NCBI RefSeq assembly: GCF_001653235.2
Contig: NC_035796.1
Span: 806,001 to 870,000, forward strand
Length of the DNA stretch: 64,000 bases
From: Pochonia chlamydosporia 170
Taxonomy: Eukaryota > Ascomycota > Sordariomycetes > Hypocreales > Clavicipitaceae
Direction of reading: 5' to 3'
Shown: one piece after another, positions 33,930 through 46,071 of the stretch
Position numbering within the stretch: the stretch's first letter is position 1
Layout of the letters: each line of letters opens with the position of its first letter
The notes under the pieces: model-generated
Told to the model about the DNA's origin: nothing
What the model saw: only the letters and a program-made list of their open reading frames with translations
The model's database searches: none
Program-made: the position numbers and the translations under genes

Positions 33930-36900
33930 TTAACAGTAGCTTCTCATTGCATCCTCATAACCAGTTCCGCCGCGTAGGTCGCGCCCAAACTTGACATGGA
34001 TGTCCAAGACTTGTTGGATGTGCCGCATGCTAAGTGGCTCGTCCTTATTCATTGCTAGGTCCTGGGCTGATCCCACCATGTTCTTGATCTCGCGTCCATT
34101 CAGCTCATGCTTGGCAAGCTTGTTGAGATCTTCGTCGGAAAACGGCTCGACTTTCAATTTGCCGAAAGCCTTGACACGATCGATAAACATTTTGAAGATG
34201 GCCTTCTTAGCTTTGCTATCAAGACCCTCATACCGAAGGGCTATATGAATTCGCGATTGAAATGCTTCATCAAACGTCTGATACGCTGTGTTAGTCGTCA
34301 TCTGTCACGCCAAGGAAGTTGAACCCGAGAAAATTCTTGAACTTGCCTCTACTCGATTGGTGGTGAGAAATAATATGCCCTGGAAATACTCCAATTGTCT
34401 CAAGAAGATGCTAACGAGTGCGTTGCGATGTATGTCCTGCATATTCCGCTTCTCCAGAAACACATCAGCCTCATCAAGTAGTAGAATGGCTCCCCATGCG
34501 TGACAAATGTCCAACATTTTCTGCAGGTCGGCCTCGAGATAACGAGAGTCCGTTCCGAGCTCACCAGCAGAAGCCATATACAGAGGACATCGAAGTAATT
34601 CGCTAATACCCTCTGCCGTCAGCGTTTTCCCTGTTCCGGGTGGACCGTGGAGCACCGCTGGAAAGACATGTTAGTTGACCAGATGCGCCTGATAACAAAC
34701 AGCAACGCCATGCCATGCAAATATACTTACTAACGAGCCCTTTGCCCTTGCCCTGTATCACATCGTCAATTGTCTGCGTGGCGTTTTGTTTCCGTGATTT
34801 CACAAGTGCCTGGACAAGATCCTTCGTTTCTGGTGGGAGCACCAGCGAGTCCCATGCATCTTCATTCCACTTGATGTCGTGCACTCTTGAGACTGCAAAC
34901 TCCAACCAAAGCTTTTCTGAGAAAGAGAACCCCAGAACTACTGGAGAAGCGAGGAGGTAGTCCTCATCAGTAAATTCCAACGCCATCTCGGAAGCATCTT
35001 CCTCTGGCGTGTTCACTGGCTTTTCTTCTCCAGACGAATCAGCACCTGCTGCCCCAGGAGCTACTTTGCTGGTAGCCGTCGATGGTGGTTGGGACACCTT
35101 GGACCTTGCCTCCAAGTCTGTCTGAAGAGCCTTAGTAACCAGTACGCTGCAGTCCAAGTTCTTCGTTGTCTTAGTAACCACTCTCGGACCGCCATCTCCT
35201 TGCATATCATCGGAAGAGAAGCACTCGTAGAGCTCATCATCGCCGTCCGATAAGCCTAGATCAGAGAGAGCGTCAAAGTCTTTTGGCCGTACATTGGACA
35301 GGTAGTAGTTTGGGTTGATTCGCCTGAAGATCGCTGGGTCAACCATTATTCGACTTTGCTGAATGTGGAATTTGACCACGGAGCCCTTCTTCCGTTTGTT
35401 GTACGCAATGCCTGTATAAGCTTTGTAGTGTGTTCCGTGAAGAGTTACAAACTTTTTTCCACGCTCCACAAGCAGTCGACGGACCCCATCTTCGTCCCTG
35501 TGATATGATAGGGGATAAAATGGAAGACTTGTTATCTTGCGAGTACCCTGGAACTCTGCGATTTCCTCTGACACCGTACCATGTCCAAATCGCTTTCCGT
35601 CAAATTCAAGGTACTTTCCGTCGATGAAGTAAAAGTCACCGCGCAACAATGACGACTGCCGCACTGCCAGGTCGATCTTGAAAACCCTAGGGTCATCTGT
35701 GAAACCATATGTTGAAGAATACACAAGTGTGTTAGGCTTCCACAAAGCCCAAAGGTAGTCGAATGTGATAATTCCACTCTCAAGCATGGGGTAGAGACTC
35801 TCTTTGACCTTTGCGTAATCTTTATCCAGGTACTTTATTAAGACTTTAAGCTCCTTGCGTTTATTGTCGAGCCTAAGCTGGTTCTTTCTTCGCTTGCGTC
35901 TACAGTTGCCCGCTGGCTCAACTTCCCTCAGTTTCGCCGAATGTGATCGAAAGTCTTCCAGGTATCTAGCCTTCGGGTTAGTTCTGATCTCTAAGGGGCA
36001 TGCAGGATGTGACAATAATTGGTTACTCAAGGGTCACAAGGGTTGAGAAAAGCCAAGAATAGCAAAGGACGCAAGTCACTTACAGGAAGAGTAGATTTGG
36101 GTCCAATTTCGGCGTTTCATCAACCAGATTTACGCCTCGCACATTCCCTATGACGTCTTGCAGGCATTCACGCAGAAGCTTGCTTTTGATATCGACAATT
36201 GTGGTACGATATTTACCCTCGCTGTCAAAGGTTCTCCTCACGTGGAATAGATATTCATCGTACTTGGAGCTCGTGGTCATTTCGGCGGTGTCCTGCAGTT
36301 TGAACGTATACAAAGAGCTGTCCCATACCGAATCTACTCGTTTGTAGGCCAACTTTTTTTCTTTTGCTTGCTTAGAAATGGATCGAGGTTTGTCGCCTGG
36401 CATGGCGATGTGAGGTTGACCTGGCGCTCCGTGCATACCACGATGAAACGGGGATTCTCCTCTTAGCATCATTCTTTGGTTGGCTGCAAATGATCTCATG
36501 TTAGGATTTGGATTGAAACTAGCATTCCAACCGACTGGATAGTAAGGATTTGCAATACCCAGTGGTTGCATGGGCGGATGATGCTGCGCAGATGGTTGAG
36601 AGCTGAGAGGCACGGCCATCGTTTGAACTGCATTGCCATTGCCATTCATCTTTTCCATCTGCATTTGGAGTTGAGCGCAACGTGACTCTAAATGTGCAAT
36701 GGCCTCTCCCATATCTCGCTGAGTATTGTGGTCATTCCAGCCTCTGTAGCCTCGAGGGTTTGAAAGCTCCGCATCCCTCGACGACATCAGGTCATTGTCC
36801 TGCTCAAATTCTGCTTTGCCGTCATCCATGCCTTGTATTCTACCGCTTCGGCTGGCAGCACGAGACTGGTGCGTAACGTGTCGAGAGACGGAGCGTGATG

Positions 36901-37351
36901 GACGCCGTTGTCGATGTTTGCGCCTGCGATGGCTCTGTTCTTCCTCTGAAGAGTACGAGTCTGAATTTTCATTTGTATTCTGAGAATAACCGCCTTCACT
37001 TTCGCTCGATGAGTAATCTTCTGATTCGGATGATGAGATCTCTTTATGTCGCCTGGATTGCCCATACTTTCGATGCTGTGTAGGTCCTCCGGCACTCAAT
37101 GATTTTCCACCTCGCCCAGCCTTTTCGGACGTGCCAGTTTTCGGCGACTTGCCAGATTTAATCGACTTTGTTGACTTAGTCGCACTTCTTTTGGACGCTT
37201 CTGATAACTTCTTGGTTGCAGAGTCAGATTGCTTCTTAGATGCCTTGTTCTCTACCTCGAAGGCTCCAGTGTCATTCACATTGCCTTGTGATTTGCCAAC
37301 ATTGGACTCTTGTCTGCTGCCCCCAGCAGGAGAAGCTGGTGAGGATTCCAT
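33930..37351 (-). CDS. Large AAA+ ATPase with a disordered N-terminus (DUF7025-AAA type)
   Basis: Four exons, 37351-36084, 35965-34731, 34657-34347 and 34277-33930, give 1053 residues. Residues 1 to about 330 are low-complexity, Ser/Lys/Arg-rich (KSTKSIKSGKSPKTG, HRRRKHRQRRPSR). A middle region (DSSLYTFKLQDTAEM; LIKYLDKDYAKVKESLYPML; ITSLPFYPLSYH) resembles the domain found in front of this fungal AAA family. The ATPase domain has Walker A HGPPGTGKT at about 838-846, Walker B ILLLDEADVF, sensor LFLTTNRVE and arginine-finger-like AFQSRIHIALRY. Intron 3 (34346-34278) starts with GC: the donor is GAG|GCAAGT and only this junction yields NRVETFDEAFQSR. An intron in the 5' leader is also possible (about 37371-37486). 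Cellular role unknown. Confidence 0.85.
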
Positions 37352-39667
37352 TCGTGGTGTGCTGCCGGCCTCTACAAATCAAGATATTAGCAGCTAATAC
37401 ATCTATTGTCTTGTGCGGGCCGAATGAGATGTAGATACACTGGTAGATCAAGATGTATGTCAGTGGAGGAAAGTGTAAAAAAGTACCTGAAGGAAGCCTT
37501 TAGTCGTAAATATCTTGGCCTGCACTGTTCGTGTGCAATGAATTGAGACCACAAAAACTACAGAGAGTCGGTTGCGTGTTAATATGACTAGAAGTGATCC
37601 AGTCAACGGCGGCTGATAGTGACGGCACGGAAAACCCAGAATATGGCTGCTGATGGGCTGAAGGAACGAATTTATGATATGTTGGCTAGGAATATTGAGC
37701 TAAGAATACGATCATCAGTCTGCGACTGACCCTCCTTGGGGATTTGTATTTGAACGATGGAGCCCGGCGGCAAAAATGTCTGCGAGCAAGGCCGGCGTTA
37801 CTCGGGAGATGTTGCAACTTGAAGACGTAGGCAGCAGCGAGCGAGGTGAACCACACGGCAACGGCAGGCAGGCAGCTTGGCTAGAATTATGCAGGTGAAG
37901 AAAACGCACGAGTCTGGTATGGCGCAAGGCGAATGCTGTAGACGATGCTAGGATTTGATGGGACGTCTGAAGCATCCAACACTTCTGTGAAACACTTATG
38001 TGAGTGCGATGGTGGTGATCTGTACGTGCAGAGACGAGAACGGAGACAAGGATGACGAGCGCGACGAGTCACATCTTTATGTATCTCGCCCAGTCAACGA
38101 CGAACGGAAAACCTTGCACAGACACAAAAATGAAGAGGTCACATCACGCCGAGCCCAAGGCATCTCTTGCGTGGCTCAGCCGTTCCGTCCAACGCCAGAG
38201 TAGCCAAGGCGGGCAACTAGGCATCACGCAAGCATCGCGCAGGCAACACGCAGGCAACAGATATTGAGCCACGAGCATCAAAGGCTCCGGGGGCCATTCC
38301 ACGAAGAGCTGTCAACGGGTGCACTAGAATCGAAGTCAGCCCATGAGAGTGAAGCGGCGCCTCGATCGCCTGGTAAGCACGAACTCGGGCAGGTCAGCCA
38401 AGTAGGGTCACTTGCAGGGTCGCAGTCGCAAACAACCAGCTAGCTACCACAGCCATCAATTCGGAGGGAGCACGGAGTATTGAAGCAATCAATTGATGCG
38501 TTGGCGGTTGGCGTAATCGATTGGATGGCATGTATCCGTGGGAGGTCAGCTTGCATGTGTGCTGTTGAGTCACCAACAGGACCAAGTTTGTTCGATGGGC
38601 TGCCGCTGATCTGCATGACGGCTGGTCGCCTCGCCGTCAACCTGGGCGGCTGTGGCTTGTCGAAATGGACAATGACCCGTGTTGCCTCTGGTGCAAAATA
38701 AGCATCAAATGTCATGTTCGTTGAGGTTGTGTGTGGGGTTGAAGGGACAAACTTGACTCCATGTCATTCGTTATCGAGACATGTTTGAACCCTGCAGTTT
38801 CATGAAGCGCCGCATCACAACAAAGAGAGGTCCAATGTGCAAGCGACCAAGATGCTTCTGTTCTGTTGTCAAAATTTCTGGCAAACCGAAAACCCTGAGT
38901 TATTCATACTCTCAAGCTCTCTGCCTGAGGCGGTTTCATTCTATCTTCCTGCATACCTAGGTATGTCTTCCTAAGCAAACTCAATGTCTTGCTGGTCGTC
39001 ACGTGTTACCAATGACATACGAGAGACCCCTCCTACCGCATCTCGTTGACGACATGGAATCTGCAGCCGTGGTCTCTTGAGCTTGATTTCATTATCATGG
39101 TTGATGAAATGCTTCAATCTATATCTGGCTCTGGCCCGCGTCCGGTCCATCTTCCCAGAAATCCCCCAATCAGATATGTCGCCCAACCGCCAGCTTGCAA
39201 TGCTTCCGCCGCTCCAGCAGCAAGCCAAATACAGCGGCTAATAAGTTTTATTCTTATTTGCCAAGCAGACTGGAGTGCATCCCTGCCGCCCCGTCTGATG
39301 GGTCTTTGGGGGCCATTTCGCCCCGTAGGCCTACGATCATGTTGCCTAAAGGAGAATTCTGCTGGTAGTTTCAGATGGACCTGTTGTTGGTTAAAATCTA
39401 CAGTTTCGAAATGACCAGGCATATAAACGGTCTATAAATCCCGCTTTCTAGGACATGGAAATCTGGATTGACAAGCTCCAATGAACTAATCTCCGCTGTT
39501 TGATGACTGTTGTCGTACTGTAGATTTCCAAATTGGAAAAACATAGTCAGTATCGTGTAAGTCACTCTCCTGGTCTGTAATAACTGTCAAGTCTCGAGAG
39601 ACTAAACATGAGCTCCGTGCTTCCACAGCCGAACTATACTTGAAGCCATCTTATACAACGGTATTGG
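37352..39667. other. Intergenic, promoters of the AAA+ and DUF3176 genes
   Basis: 2.3 kb between divergent genes. Short frames have no features. One TACCTAGGTA palindrome lies at 38954-38963 and a near TACGGAGTA (CACGGAGTA) near 38471. Nothing else seen. Confidence 0.4.
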
Positions 39668-41881
39668 ATGATGAGTAGCGGGTCAACACCATGGTCGTCC
39701 TTGAATGCTCTTGAAGGCTCGCAAACACATGTGACCATCCCCCGTGTGAATGACGATGGTGGTGATGGCAATGCACTTTTTGAGGGCAGCTCATACTCCC
39801 ATTCGACCTCCCACTCAGACGTTCGACGCCAAGCGCTTCAAGAGCGGATACGGATGCCAGTGAATCAACTTCCTCCTGATTGTGGTCGGTATGCCGCCAT
39901 CAACATCTCGAAGATCGAAAAAGACGAGCATGATCGTTCGCAAGCCAGGAAGCCGAGCTTTCGTCGCAACCGCGCCGCGAACTTATGGGCCCTTTGGAAA
40001 TGGGAGCTGCTATCCCTACTTGTTAGTGCAACAAGTTTTATCGCCATTGTAGTCACCCTTCGGGTGTACCAGGATCGAACTCTATCCTCCTGGACAATCC
40101 CAATTTCCATTAACGCCATCGTTGCCATCTTGTCGGCAGCTTTCAAAGGATCACTTGGCTTACCTATATCCGAAGGTACGATTCCGCCGATCATCCCAGA
40201 ACCTGCTTGCAGATATTTGTTAACTGGTAATGGAACAGGCATTAGTCAGCTGAAATGGTTGTGGTTCTCGGAAAGCCCCAGGAAGCTTACAGATATTGAC
40301 TTGTATGATAAGGCAAGTAGAGGACCTTGGGGATCATTCTTGTTTATCTCAAGTCAGTTTGTACGGTCGCAACGCTCGTGCGTTCCAGGTTTCTCGTCCT
40401 GATAAGCTTTTGAAACTAGCTAATATATTTGTAGGTACATTGCCAGTTTCGGCGCAGTTATTGCGGTAGTAACCCTGGCAACAGACCCTTTCTCTCAAGC
40501 TACCGTTTCGTTACACAGTTGTCTTAGACCTTACCTGTCGTCACCAGCTAGTATACCCAAGGCAACGACGTATTCCGCCTCCGGAACAAACACGGGGCCT
40601 TTTAGATTTAGCCTTGATGGCCCCATGCAGATCGCGATATATTTGGGATTGGTACAGCCGCCAGCAAATAGCTCAAGGAGTGTCGAAGTCACTTGCACTT
40701 CGGGAAACTGCACGTTTCCTGCGGATGAGGGTGCTACCTTTACTACGTTAACTATGTGTCACGCATGCAAGGATATTACTGGCACAGTAATGCTGGAGAA
40801 GGATGAGTCAATGCGGTCTTATTCTCTACCTAGCGGGATCCGTGTGCATACTTCCGCTGTTTTTAACACAACTACTGTCAACAATGGTTGGGAGCAACCA
40901 TCCCATTCAAACGGACCCTGGTTTCGAACCAGTATGTTGGACATTCAGGGCCTCAGTATGGTAAATACGGATGCAAATTGCGATGCGAATAACACTCGTT
41001 CTTGTGATCTGAAGCCATTTGCATTTGAGTGTTCGCTCCGACCATGTGTCAAGACGTATGCTGCTAACTTCAGCAAGAATAGTTATCAAGAGAAAGAGCT
41101 GTCAAGAGAGTATTTACACTATGTAACAACCAACGTCTCTGGATACTTTCAATTAGCCATGGACCGAACACTCTACAATGGCACCTGGAGAAAGTGCCAA
41201 AGCAGGGAAGCGAAGTCAGATGAAACTACTGCAGAGGTACTGCTTCCAGATGCTCAATTCGTCAACGGTGGCACGAGGCCTATGCAGTATTCCAGTGTGT
41301 GGTATCCGGCAGAGTGTGTCTATAACATTCGAGGTGCTGCAATGTTAGCTATTCGAGGATTTGTTCAGGGTCTTTTTTGGTATGAGAATTTGCAGTTCGA
41401 CAGAAGCACAGCTGCGATAATTGGGCAGTTCTGGCTTCAAAGTTTGTGGAAACAGGGAAAGATGAATATGACGTCTGTGAACAGTGATATCGCCGGCCTG
41501 GCGACGGCGATAGGCGGGCAAATGCGGAAAAATGCGGACGGACCAAACGACTTGAGATTCACAAGGGGCCAGACACTGCTGACGGAGACATGCATTCGAG
41601 TTCAATGGGGATTTCTGGCATTTCCAGCGACATTGCTGGGGCTGGAGTTGTTGTTCTTTGGGGCAGTTGTAATTGCGAACTACCGCAATTCTTGGAATTC
41701 TGACTGGAAATCATCATCGCTAGCTCTTGTGTTTCAAAATTTGGGCAATCCAGAGCGCGGAAGCGAGGAGGACGAGACATGCGAATCCGAACAAACCCTT
41801 TACGAGGCGGCGAAGTCGATGCAGGTCCAGTTCGCAGAGGTCCAAGGACGATGGCGCTTATCAAGAGATGGAAGTATTTAG
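39668..41881 (+). CDS. Multi-pass membrane protein of the DUF3176 family
   Basis: Exons 39668-40175, 40239-40365 and 40435-41881 give 693 residues. After a Ser/Asp-rich N-terminus, WKWELLSLLVSATSFIAIVV starts the first membrane segment; SINAIVAILSAAFKGSL is the second. Splicing at 40175/40239 produces LPISEGISQLKWLWF, and splicing at 40365/40435 gives GSFLFISSQFVRYIASFGAV, which match the DUF3176 core as I recall it. A large extracellular part follows with Cys pairs (CTSGNCTFP, MCHACKD) and several N-glycosylation sites. A final membrane segment lies near WGFLAFPATLLGLELLFFGA and the tail is acidic. The donor of intron 2 (GTCGCA) is weak, but no better site preserves the conserved spacing. 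Function of the family is unknown. Confidence 0.78.
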
Positions 41882-42802
41882 GTTCGGAAAAATCAAAAGA
41901 ACTCAAAACGTATTGGAAATATGACAGTATTTCTGCAACCTGCGTCCTCGAGCTTCAGTTGGAGCAATACTGACTGATGACTTGTTGTGAGCTCTGCTGG
42001 TGTCGTCGGCTGAGAACAAGAATATTGGCGCGCTTGGAATCCTATCAAGTATTCGGTGAGGAGTTCTGCAATACATCAAATATGCATCTAACTGTGCATT
42101 GCTCAATCATGGCCAGCTGCTGCATTTTACTTATCTCAGGTAGTTACCTAGGTAGGTAGCTTGAGGTATGATGACGTTGACAGCATCAATAGCATACAGC
42201 TTTGGAGCCAGGTACTTCCCAGCTATAACTTGGCACATGGGCCAATTCTGAGTTTGCGGGGTTGGGTGCAACGAAAGCTGCCGTATGGAGTATATGCATA
42301 TGAGCTCCACTTTCGAGTGCGTCCAAGGTTATCGAACTCTGGACATCAAAGTGCTCGTTGGATTAATGTTTGTGGCTGACCAGATCCGAGCTGATTGATT
42401 GCGGTCCAATTGAGCAGCAGCTCCATGCCAAGTACATATACTAGGTACTTAAATATGTATGCACAAATCCGGGATCAAAGGACATGGAGCTTGGAGCTTG
42501 GAGCTTCCCCAGAGATCCACATTCAATGTTGGCTCGTGCACCAGCTTGAGACCTCTAGACCTTTCATGGTTGGCCTTGACCATCCCAGCCATCACTCATC
42601 TGGTCCATCTTTAGCCCTTTGATCGCTGGCTTTGATCTTCCCTACCTTGCCGTGATACCATCTTGCCCAGTTGATGTAGCGAGACTATTTCATTCTCATC
42701 AGTCTCCAAGGCCATCTTTCGCCTCCGCCAAAGCATCAGTCACCCTTCTCGTTGCCCGGCTTCAGGCCTTCAGTGGCCTCCGCCAGTTCCGATTTCAACG
42801 CC
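41882..42802. promoter_or_regulatory. YVC1 upstream region with several short repeats
   Basis: 921 bp. It contains TACCTAGGTA (42145-42154), three tandem GGAGCTT units (42486-42506) and one TTCAATGTTG (42522-42531) about 270 bp before the YVC1 ATG. No gene seen. Confidence 0.45.
42486..42506. repeat. Tandem GGAGCTT x3
   Basis: Three perfect adjacent 7-bp units about 300 bp upstream of the YVC1 start. Confidence 0.85.
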
Positions 42803-45123
42803 ATGCCCAACAACAGGTGGAGATGGTCTGCCGTTGACCGCGTTCTCGGTGCCAATGGCAGCCGAGCGACTGGAAACAGCTCTCGAGCTCGGGATCTGAT
42901 CCATGAGGAAGAAAGTGCCTGTGAGTTTGGTTACTCAGTAGTCATATTTGTGGTTCTGAAGCTTCCCATTTGGAAGCTGATGACCCTGGGCATTCTGTAA
43001 AACACACACACACACACATCGCGCTTGAAGCTAATTTGTTTGTACCATCACAGTGCTCCCACATTTCAATCATGACCAGATGACATCAGCCGTTCCGGCA
43101 CCAGAAGTCACCAAAGTCTGTCTTCGTCTGCGCCATCTCATACAGGAATGTGTTCCCTGCGAAATGGAAGAGAGCCGCATTACGGCACCTCACAGTCGAA
43201 TCATTACAACCAAGGTTGTTCAAGCCGCCAAAGAGGCTGGCGGTCATGAATATCGGGGCTGTGTCGTGAGTTGTACCATTCCTTGTTCCTGCGATTTCGG
43301 CATCTTTCTCATCTAAATCACTTCATTTTTAGGTGTACTGCCTGTTGGTCAATCAACGTTGGTTTAAACATGAGGCTCTCGTAGAGTTATGGGACTCAGA
43401 TTTGCACAAGCTGCGAGCTGAAGCTTGCGGAGTCATTGCCAAAGCCTTGTACGTTCAGCCCCGAAACTTTTGTACCTGCACCTTTACCCCCGACGCTGAC
43501 AGAGAGCCACTATTCTAGGATTGAGACCGAGGAAAACATCAATTATCTCCTATATTCTGTGCTGCTGCGTCGGTATTCGTACATGGCAAACGGCGTCCCA
43601 ACACCACCCGTGAATGTAATTGAAAAGGCTGTCGATTTGCATGCTGTGCGAGTCATTGGGTCTTCCGGTTATCAGAAATGCATCAACTACTTGTGGCGTG
43701 GCTGGCTCGTCCAAGATGAAAATGACCCATCAATCTTTGTCGATTACAAGGACAAGGATAATCCCAATTTCATCGTGCATATGGATCCGGACCGCATGAG
43801 AGCTCCTCGAAATCAAAATGCAGCTCAGTTGTTGCTCTCCATAGTCTATCTGCTCCTCTACACCATTGCCATCAACTCAATCAACGCCACGGGTGTTTTG
43901 GACACTGCAGAGGTTGCCTTGTATCTCTTCACTTTGGGTTATGTTTGCGACGAGATCATGAAGTTTTACAAGGCTGGATATCACATCCTCGGATTCTGGA
44001 ACGCATTCAACGCTGTTCTTTACTCATTTTTAACCGTCTCACTAATTTTTCGAATCATGGGATTGACGTCTGCAGACGACTCTGACTACCGTGAGCGCTA
44101 CAGCAAACTGAGCTACAACATGCTGTCCTTTGTTGCTCCTATGTTTTGGTGTCGCCTCATGCTGTACCTCGACAGCTTCCGATTCTTTGGAGCTATGCTT
44201 GTGGTGTTAAAAGTCATGATGAAGGAGTCTGTCATCTTCTTTGCTCTTTTGATCATCGTCATCATAGGATTCCTACAGGCATTTATTGGCTTGGACCTGA
44301 CCGATGATAATGTTGCCAATGACGTTTTGTTCATCATCGAGTCCATGACGAAGGCAATCCTGCAAAGCCCAGAGTTTGAAGGATTCGAGGGCTTTGGTCC
44401 ACCATGGGGGATTGTTCTATACTATTGCTTCACTTTCGTTGTCATGGTACGTTCTGAAATTTCACCATTGCGCTTGGAGTATTAAAGCAAGGTACAACGC
44501 TCGATATAAGTTGCTAACGAAGAGTTGTGTAGATTATTCTTCTCAATATCCTCATTGCCTTGTACAACTCTGCCTATGAGGACATATACGAGAATGCCGA
44601 CGACGAGTACCTCGCTCTCTTCTCCCAGAAGACCATGCAGTTTGTTCGAGCTCCAGATGAAAATGTGTACATTGCACCCTTTAACCTCATCGAAATCATC
44701 ATCTCAGCCCTTTTTGAATGGTGGATGCCAAAGCACATCTACGAGGTCATCAACGACTATGTGATGGCTGTAATATACTCACCGCTACTGTTCGTCTCAG
44801 CGTTTTTTGAGACCCGGGCTGCTCATCGCATTCGACATAACAGGTCGAGAGGTGACGACGATGATGACGTGGTTGAGGAGTGGGAGCAATTGGAACATGA
44901 GCTTGATATGGAAGCCGAAGGATGGACCAAAACTTGCGACTCTGTCAAGCCGAATATGGAGGATGACCCTGCAGTTTTGGAAGTCCGAAAGCTACACGCC
45001 GAGGTTGAAGAATTAAAGCTCATGTTGAAGGAGTTAACGAAATCTGTCGGGGTCAACAAGACTGGCGACAACGAAGGTAGGAAGGGTGAAGGGCAGTCGT
45101 CCAAGTCCAACGATGACCAGTAA
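42803..45123 (+). CDS. YVC1: Vacuolar TRP-type cation channel (Yvc1 / TRPY1 homologue)
   Basis: In yeast Yvc1 releases Ca2+ from the vacuole on osmotic or mechanical stress. Exons 42803-42920, 43054-43265, 43333-43448, 43519-44446 and 44533-45123 give 654 residues. The N-terminal cytosolic part has PHSRIITTKVVQAAKEAGG, VVYCLLVNQRWFKHEAL and VIGSSGYQKCINYLWRGWLV. Six hydrophobic segments follow, from LLLSIVYLLLYTIAINSI to the pore and last helix (ALLIIVIIGFLQAFIGLDL; IILLNILIALYNSAYEDIY). The C-terminal tail has an acidic patch DDDDDVVEEWEQLEHELD, which in yeast Yvc1 is linked to Ca2+ activation. All junctions keep phase and rebuild conserved sequence. Intron 1 contains an AC microsatellite. 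The neighbouring DUF3176 gene has no obvious functional link. Confidence 0.9.
43002..43018. repeat. (AC)n microsatellite in YVC1 intron 1
   Basis: Uninterrupted AC dinucleotide run of 17 bases inside the 133-nt first intron. Confidence 0.9.
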
Positions 45124-45367
45124 CGCGGCGAAGGAGATAATTGGAATTTTTAATATCGGTTTGAAAATCGCCCGGAAGAGTATTTATGTCTTTTTTACAT
45201 CCCTTAATCCCGCGGGGAAAGTTTACAAAGGTGTGGCATATTGGCCACCATCTGTTTCAAGGGTCGTTTGGATATGAGCTTTTGGTTATAGCACTATTTA
45301 GTTGCTTCGTCTAAACCTATTGTCATACGTTTCATCATCAACCTTTATCTGCCTTCTCAGTAGTCAT

Positions 45368-46071
45368 TCACTGCTCAGGTGGAAAGTATTTCCTAAGTAT
45401 TTGGGTCAGTCAAGTGCTTTTTGCCAAGTCCAGGGATCGACTTACGGAAGGGCAGCATTGTAAGCAACTACGTCCTTTTCCTCAAACGTAACAAAGACAA
45501 CTCGGTCCAAAGCACCTCCATCATTGTCTAAAAATTTCCTCACAGTCTCACACGCGACATTTGCCGCGTCAGTAGAAGGGTAGCCATAGATACCGGTACT
45601 AATCCCGCTAAATGCGAGTGTTTTGATGCCCGCCGAGACCGCTAGACTCAGGCTTTTCTCATAGCAGCTTCGGAGTAGTGCCTCGCTCTTCTGCGGAGAA
45701 CGGTTGTCATATATTGGCCCAACGGTATGAATGACATGCCTCGCAGGCAATTTGTAACCCTTAGTTATGCATGCATCACCAGTAGAGCAACCCCCAATGC
45801 CAGAACACTCGCGCAAGAGCTCCGAGCCAGCAGCACGATGGATGGCGCCATCTACACCACCTCCACCTAGTAAGGTGGTGTTGGCAGCATTCACAATAGC
45901 ATCAAGCCGCAGTTTGGTAATGTCACCCTTAATGAGGCCGACGCGAGAGTTGGTCGACGTTGAAGGATGGATGGAAGATGGCGACGAAGACGAAGCTTTT
46001 CTGAGGGCTGATTTTTGATAAAGTTGAGTGATGGTTGGGATGTCCGTAAGCGCTTTGATCGAAGAAGCCAT
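45368..46071 (-). CDS. Macrodomain (ADP-ribose-binding / deacetylating) protein
   Basis: Exons 46071-45446 and 45392-45368 give 216 residues; the last exon is only 25 nt. The macrodomain is complete: KGDITKLRLDAIVNAANTTL, LGGGGVDGAIHRAAG, and GISTGIYGYPSTDAA, the residues that bind ADP-ribose and the diphosphate. Family members of the MacroD type remove ADP-ribose from proteins or hydrolyse O-acetyl-ADP-ribose. The unspliced frame stops inside the donor (CCGTAA), giving an end at LP. Splicing over 53 nt instead gives NAALPKYFPPEQ, which fits the usual macrodomain C-terminus, so I prefer the spliced form. An N-terminal segment of about 40 residues, Ser/Thr-rich, precedes the domain. Divergent from the glutaminyl-tRNA synthetase gene. 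Confidence 0.88.

Noticed and set aside
34302..34346. Alternative splice choices for AAA+ intron 3 (GT at 34352-34351, or acceptor before ATG 34301)
   Set aside because: They delete or insert residues inside the conserved sensor region; the GC donor preserves it.
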